Positions 35,391-45,890 of a DNA stretch of 64,000 nt are shown piece after piece. A model generated the notes under the pieces. That model saw only the letters and a program-made list of their open reading frames with translations, ran no database searches and was not told where the DNA came from. Each line of letters opens with the position of its first letter. Within the stretch, counting starts at the first letter, position 1. The DNA is from Gemmobacter fulvus. Its GTDB lineage: Bacteria; Pseudomonadota; Alphaproteobacteria; Rhodobacterales; Rhodobacteraceae. Where the stretch lies: positions 372,001-436,000 of the forward strand of contig NZ_CP076361.1 in the NCBI RefSeq assembly GCF_018798885.1, read 5' to 3'. Both the position numbers and the translations under genes were made by a program.

Positions 35391-36137
35391 TCAGCGCTGC
35401 CGCCGCACCACCGGAACCCGCGATTTGTTGAGCGGATAGGCCACCGGCGGATGCGCCGGATGGCCCTCGGTCCGCCGCCAGAACCCCGGCCCGCCGCGCC
35501 GCGCCCAGGGGATCAGCGCCATGGCAAGGCCCGACACAAAGCCGCCCGCATGGGCCCAATAGGCCACGCCCCCCATATCGGTGGGCGTGTTCAGCCCGCC
35601 CAGAATCTGGATCCCGAACCAGAGGCCGAGCACGATCCACGCGGGAATCGCAAAGATGCGGAAGAAGATGATGAAGATGAACAGCACATCGACCTTGGCG
35701 CGCGGGAACAGCAGCAGATAGCCCCCCATCACCCCGGCAATCGCGCCCGAGGCCCCGACCATCGGGATCATCGACACCGGGTCCATCGCCACTTGCAGCA
35801 GCGCCGCGCCGATCCCGCTGAGGACATAAAAGGCCAGAAAGCCCAGATGCCCCATCAGATCTTCCAGATTGTCGCCGAAGATCCACAGGAACAGCATATT
35901 GCCGAACAGGTGCATCCAGCCGCCATGCAGGAACATCGAGGTCAGCACCCCGCCCCAGGCCCCGCTTTGCGTCAGTTCGGCGGGCACAAGGCCATAGGTA
36001 TAGAAGAACCAGCCAATCGCATCCTCGTCCGGCAGGGTAAACCAGTAGCCAAGGAAGATCAGCACATTGGCCGCGATCAGCGCCCAGGTGACATATGCGG
36101 TGCGCCCCGAAGGGTTATGGTCGCGGATCGGAAACAT
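35391..36137 (-). CDS. Rhomboid family intramembrane serine protease
   Basis: 248 residues with about six membrane helices. The catalytic serine motif is VGASGAIAGVMGGYLL, the catalytic histidine is in YWAHAGGFVSGLAMAL, and the conserved MFLHGGWMHLFGNMLFLWIFG block precedes them. Rhomboids cleave transmembrane helices of substrate proteins in the inner membrane. The C-terminal 50 residues are a Pro/Arg-rich cytoplasmic tail. Converges with the amidohydrolase gene. Confidence 0.94.
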   Translation of the reverse strand: MFPIRDHNPSGRTAYVTWALIAANVLIFLGYWFTLPDEDAIGWFFYTYGLVPAELTQSGAWGGVLTSMFLHGGWMHLFGNMLFLWIFGDNLEDLMGHLGFLAFYVLSGIGAALLQVAMDPVSMIPMVGASGAIAGVMGGYLLLFPRAKVDVLFIFIIFFRIFAIPAWIVLGLWFGIQILGGLNTPTDMGGVAYWAHAGGFVSGLAMALIPWARRGGPGFWRRTEGHPAHPPVAYPLNKSRVPVVRRQR

Positions 36138-36175
36138 GGCTCACGCTTTCCGATCCGCGCCCATCCGTCAAGCCA

Positions 36176-39100
36176 TCAGCTGCCCGAAACCTCGGCCAGA
36201 AGCTGTGCATTGCCGCCCGAAGCGGTGGTGTCGATGCAGACGTGGCGTTCCAGCACCACATGCGCCAGATCCGGCATCCCGCCGATCAACGGCAGAATCG
36301 GCCCGCGCCGCTGGGCCAGTGCCTGCGCATGGGCACGCGGTTCTGTCCCCCAGTAGAGCGCGCCCGAAAAGCTCGACAGCCGGGTCAGTGCTGCCGGATC
36401 AAGGCCGGGGGCCTCGACCGCGAGCCCGCCCAGACGGCGCACCGCCTCGGCCTGCGCCAGGGCCGTCGCGGCATCAGGGCCAAGGCACAGAAGCGGCTGG
36501 CGCTGATAACCAGACAGGCGGTTGCTTTCGCCCGTCGGCCCCGGCAGATCATGGGTGAACAGGGCCGCCGCAGCCGGTGTCACCGCCGCAAGCTGGCGCG
36601 CGACCTCGGCTTCGGAAGCGGCGACCGCCGTTGAGGTTTCAGGGGCCGCCGGTTGGTACTGCACCGAGAACCGCGCCAGATAGTCTGGGCCGCCCGCTTT
36701 AGGGCCAGTGCCCGACAGGCCCTCGCCGCCAAAGGGCTGGCTGCCCACCACGGCGCCGATCTGGTTGCGGTTCACATAGGTGTTGCCGACATGCAGCCGT
36801 TCGATGATGCGCTGCACCCGGTCGTCGATACGGGTGTGCAGGCCGAAGGTCAGACCATAGCCGGTGGCATTCACCGCGTCGATCACCGCGTCGATCTCGC
36901 TGGCCTTGAATGGCACCACATGCAGCACCGGTCCGAAAATCTCGCGCGTCATCTGCGCGATGCCCGACACCCGGATCACCGTCGGCGCGATGAAGGTGCC
37001 GCCTTCGGGGGCTGTCAACTCCTTGACCACCCGGCCCTCGGCGCGGGCCGCCGCGATATAGGCGCGGATGTCGGCCTGTGCCTCGGCGTCGATCACCGGG
37101 CCGATGTCGGTGGCCAGATGCCAGGGGTTGCCCAGCGTCAGCTCGTCCATCGCGCCGGACAGCATCTCCAGCAGGTGATCGGCAATATCCTCCTGCACAT
37201 AAAGGCAGCGCAGCGCCGAACAGCGTTGCCCCGCCGATTGGAACGAGGCCGCCAGAATATCGCGCACCGCCTGTTCGGGCAGCGCCGTGCTGTCGACCAG
37301 CATGGCATTCAGCCCGCCGGTTTCCGCGATCAGCGGCGCGGTCGGATCCAGATGATCGGCCATGGATTTGCGGATCAGCAGCGCGGTTTCGGTCGATCCG
37401 GTGAAACAGACGCCATTGACGCGCGGGTCGCGGGTCAGGGCCGCGCCGACGGTCGGGCCATCGCCGGGCAGCAGTTGCAGCGCCGTCGCCGGCACCCCTG
37501 CCCGGTGCAGGAGATCCACCGCCAGCGTCGCAATCAGCGGCGTCTGTTCGGCGGGTTTGGCCAGCACCGCATTGCCCGCGGCCAAAGCGGCGGCAATCTG
37601 GCCGGTGAAGATGGCAAGAGGGAAGTTCCACGGGCTGATACAGGTGAACAGGCCGCGCGGCGCGCCGGTCAGGCTTTCGCCCTGATCGGCATAATAACGC
37701 AGGAAATCCACCGCTTCGCGCAGTTCGGCGACGGCATCGGCCAGAGACTTGCCCGCCTCCCGCGCCAGCAGCGCGAAGATCGGGCCGAACTCGGCCTCGT
37801 AAAGATCGGCGGCGCGGCGCAGGATGGCGGCGCGCTCCATCGCGCTGGCCTCCCATATCTGCGCCCGGGCCAGCGCGGTCTCCACATCCGGCGTGCTGGC
37901 GGGCAGCACATTGCCGACGTGATCGCCCGTGGCGGGGTTGCGCATCTCGATCCGCTGCCCTCCGGCCACCGACCCGGCAAGGCGGGGGCGCGCATCAAAA
38001 ATGGTGGTCTCGTGCGGATCGCGCGCTGCCGCGATGGCGGCCAGATCGGCGCTGTCGGTCAGATCCCAGCCCTTGGAATTGGTGCGGCGGCCAAATAGGC
38101 GTGGCCCGGTGGCGATGGCCGGGCTTTCCACCGGCATCATGCGTTCCATCGCGGTGATCGGGCAGGCCGCCACCTCTTCGGGAGTAACCTCCTCGTTGAC
38201 GATCTGGTTCACGAAAGAGCTGTTGGCCCCGTTTTCCAGCAGACGCCGCACCAGATAGGCCAGCAGATCGCGATGCGCCCCGACCGGCGCATAGATGCGG
38301 CAGCGAGTCTTGCGGTCGGTCAGCACGATGTCATGCAGCCGCTCGCCCATGCCATGCAGGCGTTGGAATTCAAAGGATTTCAGATCGGTTGCCAGATCGA
38401 GGATCGCGGCCACCGTATGCGCATTATGCGTGGCGAATTGCGGATAGATCCGGTCGGTCATGCCCAGAAGCTTCTTGGCATTGGAGATATAGGACACATC
38501 GGTCGCCTGTTTGCGGGTGAACACCGGAAAGCTTTCCAGCCCCATCACCTGCGCCCGCTTCACCTCGGCATCCCAATAGGCGCCTTTCACCAGACGCACC
38601 ATGATCTTGCGGTCCAGCCGGGCGGCAAGCGCATAGAGCCAGTCGATCACCGCGCCGGCCCGGCGGCCATAAGCCTGCACCACCACACCGAACCCGGCCC
38701 AGCCTTTCAGGCTTTTATCCTTCAGCACCTCTTCGATCACCTCCAGCGACAACGCCAGACGGTCCGCCTCTTCGGCGTCGATGTTGAAGCCCAGGCCCGC
38801 GGCCTTGGCCAGCCCGGCCAGAGCGCGCACGCGCGGCACCAGTTCGGCCATCACCCGGTCGCGCTTGGCAACCTCGTAGCGCGGATGCAGCGCCGACAGC
38901 TTGACCGAAATGCCCGGATTTTCGCGGATGTCGGCGCTGTGGGCGGCGGCGGCAATCGCGGTGATCGCCTTGGAATAGGCCAGATGATAGCGCCGGGCAT
39001 CGCCTTCGGTGCGCGCCGCCTCGCCCAGCATGTCATAGCTGTAGGTATAGCCCTGCCCCTCCAGTTCGCGCGCGCGTTTCATCGCGGCTTCGATGGTTTC

Positions 39101-39622
39101 ACCCAGCACGAACTGGCGGCCCATTTCTTTCATCGCGCGGCTCACGGCGGTGCGGATCACCGGCTCGCCCAGCCGTTTCATCGCGGCGCGCAGATGGCCG
39201 ACGACGCCGGGCTCGCGGTCCTCCAGCACCTTGCCGGTCAGCATCAGCGCCCAGGTCGAGGCATTCACGAGGCTGGAGGCCGACCGGCCCAGATGGCGAC
39301 CCCAGTCGGAGGGCGCAATCTTGTCCTCGATCAGCGCATCCATGGTTTCGGCATCCGGCACGCGCAGAAGCGCCTCTGCCAGACACATCAGCGCGATGCC
39401 CTCTTCGGTGGACAGGCCATATTCGGCCAGAAACACCTCCATCAGGCCGGGCTTCACCGAATTGCGGATGCGGCGCACCAGATCCGCACCCGAGGCGGTG
39501 ATGCGGGTGCGGGTCGGCTCGTCCAGCCCCGCCTCTGCGATCAGGCTGCGCACCAATGCGGCCTCATCGCGCAGGCTTTGAGTGTCGATGATGGTCCAGC
39601 TGTCCTGATGGTCGCGCGGCAT
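36176..39622 (-). CDS. putA: Bifunctional proline dehydrogenase / pyrroline-5-carboxylate dehydrogenase
   Basis: 1148 residues from ATG 39622, which follows AGGAGGG. The N-terminal half (about 80-450) is the FAD-dependent proline dehydrogenase, with KGAYWDAEVKRAQ and YPQFATHNAHTV. The second half (about 530-1000) is the NAD-dependent aldehyde dehydrogenase with FPLAIFTGQIAAALAAGN, the Glu in IAETGGLNAM and the Cys in QSAGQRCSALRCLY. Together they oxidise proline to glutamate with channelling. It lacks the N-terminal ribbon-helix-helix domain of E. coli PutA, so it does not regulate itself; the divergent Lrp-type gene does that. An upstream extension of the frame to 39850 overlaps that regulator and is rejected. 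Confidence 0.96.
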   Translation of the reverse strand: MPRDHQDSWTIIDTQSLRDEAALVRSLIAEAGLDEPTRTRITASGADLVRRIRNSVKPGLMEVFLAEYGLSTEEGIALMCLAEALLRVPDAETMDALIEDKIAPSDWGRHLGRSASSLVNASTWALMLTGKVLEDREPGVVGHLRAAMKRLGEPVIRTAVSRAMKEMGRQFVLGETIEAAMKRARELEGQGYTYSYDMLGEAARTEGDARRYHLAYSKAITAIAAAAHSADIRENPGISVKLSALHPRYEVAKRDRVMAELVPRVRALAGLAKAAGLGFNIDAEEADRLALSLEVIEEVLKDKSLKGWAGFGVVVQAYGRRAGAVIDWLYALAARLDRKIMVRLVKGAYWDAEVKRAQVMGLESFPVFTRKQATDVSYISNAKKLLGMTDRIYPQFATHNAHTVAAILDLATDLKSFEFQRLHGMGERLHDIVLTDRKTRCRIYAPVGAHRDLLAYLVRRLLENGANSSFVNQIVNEEVTPEEVAACPITAMERMMPVESPAIATGPRLFGRRTNSKGWDLTDSADLAAIAAARDPHETTIFDARPRLAGSVAGGQRIEMRNPATGDHVGNVLPASTPDVETALARAQIWEASAMERAAILRRAADLYEAEFGPIFALLAREAGKSLADAVAELREAVDFLRYYADQGESLTGAPRGLFTCISPWNFPLAIFTGQIAAALAAGNAVLAKPAEQTPLIATLAVDLLHRAGVPATALQLLPGDGPTVGAALTRDPRVNGVCFTGSTETALLIRKSMADHLDPTAPLIAETGGLNAMLVDSTALPEQAVRDILAASFQSAGQRCSALRCLYVQEDIADHLLEMLSGAMDELTLGNPWHLATDIGPVIDAEAQADIRAYIAAARAEGRVVKELTAPEGGTFIAPTVIRVSGIAQMTREIFGPVLHVVPFKASEIDAVIDAVNATGYGLTFGLHTRIDDRVQRIIERLHVGNTYVNRNQIGAVVGSQPFGGEGLSGTGPKAGGPDYLARFSVQYQPAAPETSTAVAASEAEVARQLAAVTPAAAALFTHDLPGPTGESNRLSGYQRQPLLCLGPDAATALAQAEAVRRLGGLAVEAPGLDPAALTRLSSFSGALYWGTEPRAHAQALAQRRGPILPLIGGMPDLAHVVLERHVCIDTTASGGNAQLLAEVSGS

Positions 39623-39728
39623 GGTGCCCTCCTGATATTTGCGCCAAGAATAGCGCGGAAGTTGCGGGCGGTTTTCCCGATCCTGTGACAACATGCAGGC
39701 GATTCGCCTGAAATTGAGGGGACAGATC

Positions 39729-40193
39729 ATGCCATCCGCCCGCATCGCACTGGATTCCTTTGATGATGCGATTCTGCGCATCCTCGCCGCCGAAGGACGG
39801 ATCAGCGCCACCGAACTGGCCCGCCGCATCGGCCTGTCCAAATCACCCACCCAGGCCCGGCTGAAGCGGCTGGAGGACAGCGGCGTGATTGCCGGCTATC
39901 GTGCCCTGCTGGACCCCATCGCCATGGGCCTTGCGCATGTGGCCTTTGTCGAGGTCCGCCTATCGGACACGCGCGAGGCGGCGCTGCAAGCCTTCAACCG
40001 CGCGGTGCGTGCCATCCCTGAGGTGGAACAATGCCACATGATCGCCTCGCGTTTCGACTATCTGCTCAAGGTGCGCACCGCCGATATTCAGGATTATCGC
40101 CGTGTTCTGGCCGAGCGGCTGTCGGCCCTGCCCCATGTCGCCGCCACCTCGACCTATGTGGCGATGGAAGCGGTGAAGGAAAGCCCGATCTGA
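39729..40193 (+). CDS. putR: Lrp/AsnC family regulator of proline catabolism (PutR-like)
   Basis: 154 residues. The helix-turn-helix domain (FDDAILRILAAEGRISATELA and LSKSPTQARLKRLEDSG) is followed by the ligand-binding domain (IASRFDYLLKVRTADIQDYRRVL). ATG 39729 is preceded by GAGGGGA. It is divergent from putA with 106 bases between the starts, the arrangement of the proline-responsive activator PutR in Rhodobacter and Agrobacterium. Likely activates putA in response to proline. Confidence 0.9.
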   Translation: MPSARIALDSFDDAILRILAAEGRISATELARRIGLSKSPTQARLKRLEDSGVIAGYRALLDPIAMGLAHVAFVEVRLSDTREAALQAFNRAVRAIPEVEQCHMIASRFDYLLKVRTADIQDYRRVLAERLSALPHVAATSTYVAMEAVKESPI

Positions 40194-40276
40194 CCGCGAC
40201 CCTGCCACGTTTGCTATAAAACCGCCTGCGTGGTAGCCTGTGAGGGTTCGGGCACCGCGTTTTCAAAAGGCAGGTC

Positions 40277-41263
40277 ATGGCCAGAATCGTTTTCTTTTCC
40301 CCGCAGGATTTCCGCAGCTTCACCGTCAGCAACCGGGATGTTCAACTGGGCGATGACATTGATATGTCCTTCGACATCATCGGTGTGGGCGCGCGCAGCT
40401 TTGCCGATGCGCTGTTCCTTCAGGCCCCAGCCGCGCCGCTGCATCCCCAGCAGCTGTTCGTCGGCTCCGGCGTCAGCGCCACAGGCAGCGGCATCAGCGG
40501 CGGGCGCTTCACCGGCTGGTTTGACTATGACACCGTGGCCTATAGCGACTATATCCTCGGCTTCTCGATCCGGTCCGAGACGGTTTTCGCCGCCGCCAAC
40601 ACCGCCCGCCTGACCGATGATCGGGCACTGTTGCGGCAGATGCTGGCGGGTGATGACAGCATCACCCTGCACCATGCCGCAGACGATGGTCGCTCCAATC
40701 TGGTCTTTGGCGGTGCGGGGCGGGATACGATCCGTGGTGCCGCGGGGGACGATCAGCTCACCGGCGATGTGGGCAATGACCGGCTGTTCGGGGGCCGGGG
40801 CGATGACACCCTGCGCGGCGGCGCGGAGGAAGACCGCCTGTCGGGCGCGGGTGGCGCGGATCGGCTGGTCGGTGACAGCGGGGCCGATACCCTGCTGGGT
40901 CACGCCGGGGAGGACAGTCTGGAGGGCGGCCGCGACGCCGATCTGCTGCGGGGCGGCACCGGGCACGACAGCCTGACCGGCGGCAGGGGCGATGATACCT
41001 GCGCCGGGGGCACGGGTGCCGATATCTTTGTCTTTCGGGCCGGAGACGGGCATGACCTTCTGCGCGATTTTGATCAGGGCAGCGACAAGATCCATATTCT
41101 TCTGGCGCGCGACGACCCCGAAGAGGTGCAGTTCGACATCCGCTATCAGAACGGAGATGCCGAGCTGCGCTTTTTGGATGTGGTCATCACCCTCGACAAC
41201 ATCGCGCAGGGCAGCCTGATCTTCAACGGCCCGGATGCGGATGTGGAGCTGATCCGCCTTTAA
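40277..41263 (+). CDS. RTX-repeat calcium-binding protein 1
   Basis: 328 residues. Residues 1 to about 145 are a non-repeat domain (ARIVFFSPQDFRSF, GWFDYDTVAYSDYILGFSIR). About 11 nonapeptide repeats of the GGxGxDxL type follow (VFGGAGRDTIRGAAGDDQL and so on). A cap GADIFVFRAGDGHDLLRDFD and a beta-rich C-terminus close the chain. RTX repeats fold as calcium-filled beta-rolls and are usually exported by type I systems using a C-terminal signal. No catalytic motif is recognised in the N-terminal domain. Preceded by putR on the same strand; no secretion genes adjacent. Confidence 0.88.
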   Translation: MARIVFFSPQDFRSFTVSNRDVQLGDDIDMSFDIIGVGARSFADALFLQAPAAPLHPQQLFVGSGVSATGSGISGGRFTGWFDYDTVAYSDYILGFSIRSETVFAAANTARLTDDRALLRQMLAGDDSITLHHAADDGRSNLVFGGAGRDTIRGAAGDDQLTGDVGNDRLFGGRGDDTLRGGAEEDRLSGAGGADRLVGDSGADTLLGHAGEDSLEGGRDADLLRGGTGHDSLTGGRGDDTCAGGTGADIFVFRAGDGHDLLRDFDQGSDKIHILLARDDPEEVQFDIRYQNGDAELRFLDVVITLDNIAQGSLIFNGPDADVELIRL

Positions 41264-41315
41264 TCCCCGGTGTCGGGTCGCTCTTTCAGGGGGCCATGCA
41301 GCACAGATGGAGACT

Positions 41316-41389
41316 TGGAGGCGGGTACCGGAATCGAACCGGTCTTCACGGATTTGCAATCCGCTGCGTAACCTCTCCGCCAACCCGCC
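41316..41389 (-). tRNA. tRNA-Cys(GCA)
   Basis: Minus strand. Acceptor stem GGCGGGT/ACCCGCC; anticodon stem around CGGATTGCAAATCCG with anticodon GCA; T arm with GGTTCGATTCC; discriminator U as usual for tRNA-Cys; CCA encoded at 41318-41316. 74 nt. It lies 200 bases downstream of the atypical tRNA on the same strand, so the two may be one transcript. Confidence 0.95.
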
Positions 41390-41589
41390 GTTCCTTCAAG
41401 GTAGGCAGCATTTAGACTGTGGCGGCGACATGTGCAAGATATCTTCGCAACATTGCGGCCTTGATCATGCGATGAATTTTGTGTGCGAAAGGTGCAAACA
41501 CCTTGGGCACGGGGGTGTCGGGGACGTATCGCCCTCGCGCCGCAAACCGATGCACGGCCGCTGCCTTCCGGCGCTGATTTTCAGGCATA

Positions 41590-41666
41590 TGGTAGGCCCA
41601 CTGGGACTCGAACCCAGACTGTATGGAGTTTAAGTCCACTCTCTCTACCGGTTGGAGTATGGGCCC
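41590..41666 (-). tRNA. Atypical class I tRNA with UAA anticodon (Leu-like)
   Basis: 77 nt with encoded CCA. Acceptor GGGCCCA / TGGGCCT has a G1-U72 wobble. The anticodon stem GTGGA/TCCAT encloses CTTAAAC, so the anticodon is TAA, which reads the Leu codon UUA. The T arm is CTGGG-TTCGAGT-CCCAG. The variable loop is only 5 bases (ACAGT), whereas bacterial tRNA-Leu is class II with a long variable arm. The D arm forms only about three base pairs (CTC/GAG), with three bases before the anticodon stem. The fold is good enough to call a tRNA, but the amino acid it carries is uncertain. Confidence 0.7.
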
Positions 41667-41813
41667 CGGGATCCGAGCAATATCAGCCCTGTGGCGGGCG
41701 TTCAACCTCGCATGGGGTGCGGCGCTGACGGCAAAAGCCGCAGAGCCCGCGGCATGTCTTGCGGCACTCGACCGCTGATGCGGTCTCATGCCCTGCGCGT
41801 CAGACAGCCGCCG

Positions 41814-42065
41814 TTACATCAGCGGTTTCGCAGGCCCGCCGCAGAGCAGCGTGACAATCGTCTCACCGCCCGTCATCTCGATGGCGGCGACATCCATCGG
41901 GCGGCGGTCAAGATCGCCGCCGCTCAGCTCGATCGTGCCTGCGCCATGAAAGGTCGCGTCCAGCAGACTGATCAGCGCGTCACCACGCAGGGTGGCGGTG
42001 ACGCCGCCTGCAATGCGGTGGATGGCCGAAGGGGTGATGCGACGTGCGCCTACGATCAGTTCCAT
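41814..42065 (-). CDS. Small hypothetical protein
   Basis: 83 residues from ATG 42065 (AAGGAC upstream): starts MELIVGARRITPSAIHRIAGG and ends VTLLCGGPAKPLM. Alternating hydrophobic and polar residues suggest a beta-rich fold. No signal peptide, membrane helix or known motif. It lies downstream of nrdJ, past a terminator hairpin. Family not recognised. Confidence 0.6.
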   Translation of the reverse strand: MELIVGARRITPSAIHRIAGGVTATLRGDALISLLDATFHGAGTIELSGGDLDRRPMDVAAIEMTGGETIVTLLCGGPAKPLM

Positions 42066-42104
42066 GCAATGTCCTTCGGCCCGCGCCGGGGTGAGAAAGC
42101 TGGA

Positions 42105-42130
42105 AAAAGCCCCTCTGATCAGGGGCTTTT
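42105..42130. terminator. Terminator after nrdJ
   Basis: Perfect 10-bp stem AAAAGCCCCT / AGGGGCTTTT with loop CTGATC; on the minus strand a T run follows. It lies 77 bases past the nrdJ stop. Confidence 0.9.
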
Positions 42131-42206
42131 CCGGTGTTTTGCCAGTCGGGGCCAAGGATATGCGCGGGCCGGAACTGCCCGGAGGGATACCCTCTCCCCC
42201 CTGTTC

Positions 42207-45200
42207 TCAGCTACAGCCGCTCGTCCCGCCGCAGGTATTGCACTTCATGCAGGTGCCGTTGCGGACCAGCGTGTAATTGCCGCATTCGCCGCAGGCTTCG
42301 CCCTCGTAACCCTGCATTTTGGCCTTGGTGCGCGCGTCCATCGACACCGAGCCAGAGCTGAGGGCCGTGCTGCCGTGGGTGCCGGTGGCAAGACCGGCTT
42401 CCGGCAGCAGCATCGACAGGGCGCTGCTGTCCCCGGCCAGCGAGGTCGCGCCCATGCCGCCTTGCAGCACCACCAGATCCTTCGGCAGCCGCTTGCGCAG
42501 ATAGCCGGTCGACGAGATCTGGCGCAGCACTTCCAGCGATTTGGAGGCGGCGCTTTCGCTCACCGGCTCCACATTGCTGCGTTTGCCTTCGCCCACACCA
42601 CCGCCGATGTCATCGAAGCTGGCGCCCTTTGGGGCCACATGCGCGAGGTCGGTGCGGTCCAGATAGCTGACGGCCAGTTCCCGGAATACATAGTCGAGGA
42701 TCGAGGTTGCGTTCTTGATGCTGTCATTGCCCTGCACCATGCCCGCCGGTTCGAACTTGGTGAAGGTGAAGGCATCGACAAACTCTTCCAGCGGCACGCC
42801 ATATTGCAGGCCGACCGACACCGCGATGGCGAAGTTGTTCATCATGGCGCGGAAGCCCGCCCCTTCCTTGTGCATGTCGATGAAGATCTCGCCCAGCTGA
42901 CCATCGCCATATTCGCCGGTGCGCAGATAGACCTTGTGACCACCGACCACCGCCTTCTGGGTATAGCCCTTGCGGCGCTCGGGCAGCTTTTCGCGATGGC
43001 TGCGCACGATTTCCTTGACGATCACCTTTTCGATGATCTTTTCGGCCAGCACGATGGCCTTTTCCTGCTGCGAGCCCGAGGCCAGGATCTCTTCGGCCTC
43101 TTCGTCATCCTCGACCAGAGCTGAGGCGAGCGGCTGGCTCAGTTTCGATCCGTCCCGATAGAGCGCGTTGGCCTTGATGCCGAGGCTGTGCGACAGCTCA
43201 TACGCCGCCAGCGTCTCACCGATGCCTGCCGAATTCGGCATGTTGATGGTCTTGGAGATCGCACCCGAAATGAAGCTCTGCGCGGCGGCCATCATGTGAA
43301 TGTGGCTTTCCACCGACAAGTAACGCGTGCCCTTCTTGCCGCAGGCATTGGCGCAATCGAACACCGAATAATGCGCCGCTTTCAGGAAGGGCGCGCCTTC
43401 CAGAGTCATCGTGCCGCACACATGGTCGTTGGCGGCGTCGATCTGGGCCTTGGTGAAGCCAAGGTGGCGCAGCAGATCGAAGGTCGGATCGTTCAGCTTG
43501 TCAGCCGGGATGCCCAGCGTGCCCTTGCAGAACTCTTCGCCCAGCGTCCACTGGTTGAACACAAAGCGGATGTCAAAGGCCGAGGGCAGCGCCGCTTCGA
43601 TCTTTTCCAGCTCGCGCGGGCCGAACCCATGGCCGATCAGCGCGGTGTGATTGATGCCCGGGCAATTGCCTATGGTGCCATGGCCCACGGCATAAGCGAC
43701 GATTTCCGCGATCTGGCCGCTGGAATAGCCCAGCTTTTCCAGCGCCGCCGGAACCGACTGGTTGATGATCTTGAAATAACCCCCGCCCGCCAGTTTCTTG
43801 AACTTCACCAGCGCGAAGTCCGGCTCGATCCCGGTGGTGTCGCAATCCATCACCAGACCGATGGTGCCGGTGGGCGCAATCACCGTGGTCTGCGCATTGC
43901 GGTAGCCGTGCTTTTCGCCAAGGGTCAGCGCGTCATCCCAGGCGGCTTTCGCCAGCGTGACCAGTTCGGCATCGGGGCAATTGGCGGCGTCCAGCGCCAC
44001 CGGCACCACATTCACCGCCTCATAGCCGTCGGTATGGCCATAGGCCGCGCGGCGGTGGTTGCGGATCACGCGCAGCATATGGCTGGCATTGCGGGCATAG
44101 CCTGCAAAGGCGCCACGTTCCGAGGCCACTTCGGCCGAGGTGGCATAGGTCACGCCGGTCATCAGCGCGGTCAGCGCGCCGCACAGCGCCCGGCCTTCGG
44201 TGCTGTCATAACCAAGGCCCATGTTCATCAGCAGGCCGCCGATATTGGCGTAACCAAGGCCCAGGGTTCGGAAATCATACGAAAGCTGGGCAATTTCCTT
44301 CGACGGGAATTGCGCCATCATCACCGAGATTTCGAGCGTGAGCGTCCAGAGCCGGGTCGCATGCACATAGGCCTGCGCATCAAACTTGCCCGCCTTGAAG
44401 AAGGTCAGCAGGTTCATCGACGCCAGATTGCAGGCGGTATCATCAAGGAACATATATTCCGAACAGGGGTTCGATCCGCGGATCGGGCCGTCTTCGGGGC
44501 AGGTGTGCCAGGCGTTCACGGTGTCGTGGAACTGGATGCCCGGATCGGCACAGGCCCAAGCGGCATGACCGATCTGGTCCCACAGCTCTTTCGCCTTGAC
44601 GGTCTTGGCCACCTTGCCATCGGTGCGGCGGATCAGCGCCCAGTCGGCATCGTCCTTGACCGCCGTCAGGAAGGCATCGGTGACGCGGACCGAGTTGTTG
44701 GAGTTCTGGCCCGACACCGAAATATAGGCCTCGGAATCCCAATCGGTGTCATAGGTCGGGAATTCGATGCTGGTGAAACCCTGCCGCGCATATTGCAGCA
44801 CGCGGTTGATATAGGTTTCCGGGATCATCGACTTTTTCGCCGCGCGGATCGCGGTTTTCAGCGCCGCGTTCTTGGTCGCATCGGCGGCATCTTCCGCCGT
44901 GCCATCCCATTGGGCGATCGCCGCGAAGATCGCGTTCAGATGCGCCTCGTGCATCTTCGAGCCGGCAACGAGGCTGGCGACCTTCTGTTCTTCGATCACC
45001 TTCCAGTTGATGAAGGCTTCGACATCGGGGTGATCCATGTCGCAGATCACCATCTTGGCCGCGCGCCGCGTGGTGCCGCCCGATTTGATCGCGCCGGCAG
45101 CCCGGTCACCGATCTTGAGGAAGCCCATCAGGCCCGAGGATTTGCCGCCGCCAGAAAGTTTCTCGCCCTCGCCGCGCAAGCTGGAGAAGTTGGTGCCGGT

Positions 45201-45890
45201 GCCCGAGCCATATTTGAACAGACGTGCCTCGCGGACCCAGAGGTCCATGATGCCGCCCTCGCCCACCAGATCATCCTTCACCGACTGGATGAAACAGGCA
45301 TGGGGCTGCGGATGTTCATAGGCGCTGGCCGATTTGGTCAGCACGCCGGTTTCGTGATCGACGTAGAAGTGGCCCTGCGACGGGCCGTCAATGCCATAGG
45401 CCCAATGCAGCCCGGTGTTGAACCACTGCGGGCTGTTCGGGGCCGCCATCTGGCGGGCGAGCATGTAGCGCATTTCGTCATAATAGGCGCGGGCGTCGGC
45501 TTCGGTGGTGAAATAACCACCCTTCCAGCCCCAATAGGCCCAAGCCCCGGCCAGACGGTCGAACACCTGCTTGGCCGAGGTTTCGCCGACAATACGCTGA
45601 TCTTCCGGCAGTTTTGCCAGCTCGGCCTCGTCCGCGACCGAGCGCCACAGGAACTCGGGCACGCCCTTTTCCTTCACGCGCTTCAGACGGGCCGGAACCC
45701 CGGCCTTGCGGAAGTATTTCTGCGCCAGAACGTCGGAGGCGACCTGGCTCCAGCCCTCGGGCACTTCGACGGCTTCGTTGCGGAACACCACTTTGCCATC
45801 CGGGTTGCGGATTTCGGACAGGGTGGTGCTGAACGACATGGCACCATAAGCGCCGGTGGTTTCCGTCGTGAACTTCCGCTCGATCTTCAT
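42207..45890 (-). CDS. nrdJ: Adenosylcobalamin-dependent (class II) ribonucleotide reductase
   Basis: 1227 residues from ATG 45890 ([13 protein letters not shown]). It reduces ribonucleotides to deoxyribonucleotides using B12, with no need for oxygen. The catalytic loop [20 protein letters not shown] carries the Asn-x-Cys-x-Glu triad. The end has a zinc-ribbon [23 protein letters not shown] for thioredoxin-type reduction, typical of the large alphaproteobacterial NrdJ. Codons upstream to 46058 are in frame but unlike the family. The protein has the usual length. No class I or III reductase genes lie in the window. Regulation may involve NrdR (see the candidate box at 46060). Confidence 0.96.
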   Translation of the reverse strand: MKIERKFTTETTGAYGAMSFSTTLSEIRNPDGKVVFRNEAVEVPEGWSQVASDVLAQKYFRKAGVPARLKRVKEKGVPEFLWRSVADEAELAKLPEDQRIVGETSAKQVFDRLAGAWAYWGWKGGYFTTEADARAYYDEMRYMLARQMAAPNSPQWFNTGLHWAYGIDGPSQGHFYVDHETGVLTKSASAYEHPQPHACFIQSVKDDLVGEGGIMDLWVREARLFKYGSGTGTNFSSLRGEGEKLSGGGKSSGLMGFLKIGDRAAGAIKSGGTTRRAAKMVICDMDHPDVEAFINWKVIEEQKVASLVAGSKMHEAHLNAIFAAIAQWDGTAEDAADATKNAALKTAIRAAKKSMIPETYINRVLQYARQGFTSIEFPTYDTDWDSEAYISVSGQNSNNSVRVTDAFLTAVKDDADWALIRRTDGKVAKTVKAKELWDQIGHAAWACADPGIQFHDTVNAWHTCPEDGPIRGSNPCSEYMFLDDTACNLASMNLLTFFKAGKFDAQAYVHATRLWTLTLEISVMMAQFPSKEIAQLSYDFRTLGLGYANIGGLLMNMGLGYDSTEGRALCGALTALMTGVTYATSAEVASERGAFAGYARNASHMLRVIRNHRRAAYGHTDGYEAVNVVPVALDAANCPDAELVTLAKAAWDDALTLGEKHGYRNAQTTVIAPTGTIGLVMDCDTTGIEPDFALVKFKKLAGGGYFKIINQSVPAALEKLGYSSGQIAEIVAYAVGHGTIGNCPGINHTALIGHGFGPRELEKIEAALPSAFDIRFVFNQWTLGEEFCKGTLGIPADKLNDPTFDLLRHLGFTKAQIDAANDHVCGTMTLEGAPFLKAAHYSVFDCANACGKKGTRYLSVESHIHMMAAAQSFISGAISKTINMPNSAGIGETLAAYELSHSLGIKANALYRDGSKLSQPLASALVEDDEEAEEILASGSQQEKAIVLAEKIIEKVIVKEIVRSHREKLPERRKGYTQKAVVGGHKVYLRTGEYGDGQLGEIFIDMHKEGAGFRAMMNNFAIAVSVGLQYGVPLEEFVDAFTFTKFEPAGMVQGNDSIKNATSILDYVFRELAVSYLDRTDLAHVAPKGASFDDIGGGVGEGKRSNVEPVSESAASKSLEVLRQISSTGYLRKRLPKDLVVLQGGMGATSLAGDSSALSMLLPEAGLATGTHGSTALSSGSVSMDARTKAKMQGYEGEACGECGNYTLVRNGTCMKCNTCGGTSGCS

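Noticed and set aside
39623-39850. N-terminal extension of PutA that might encode a DNA-binding domain
   Set aside because: The extra residues overlap putR on the other strand and show no ribbon-helix-helix pattern; ATG 39622 has a good ribosome binding site.
40700-41030. Tandem DNA repeat or CRISPR-like array
   Set aside because: The periodicity comes from the glycine-aspartate RTX codons inside a protein gene; units vary in sequence and there are no spacers.
41590-41666. Ochre suppressor tRNA
   Set aside because: The anticodon written 5' to 3' is UAA, which pairs with the codon UUA; reading the stop codon UAA would need anticodon UUA.
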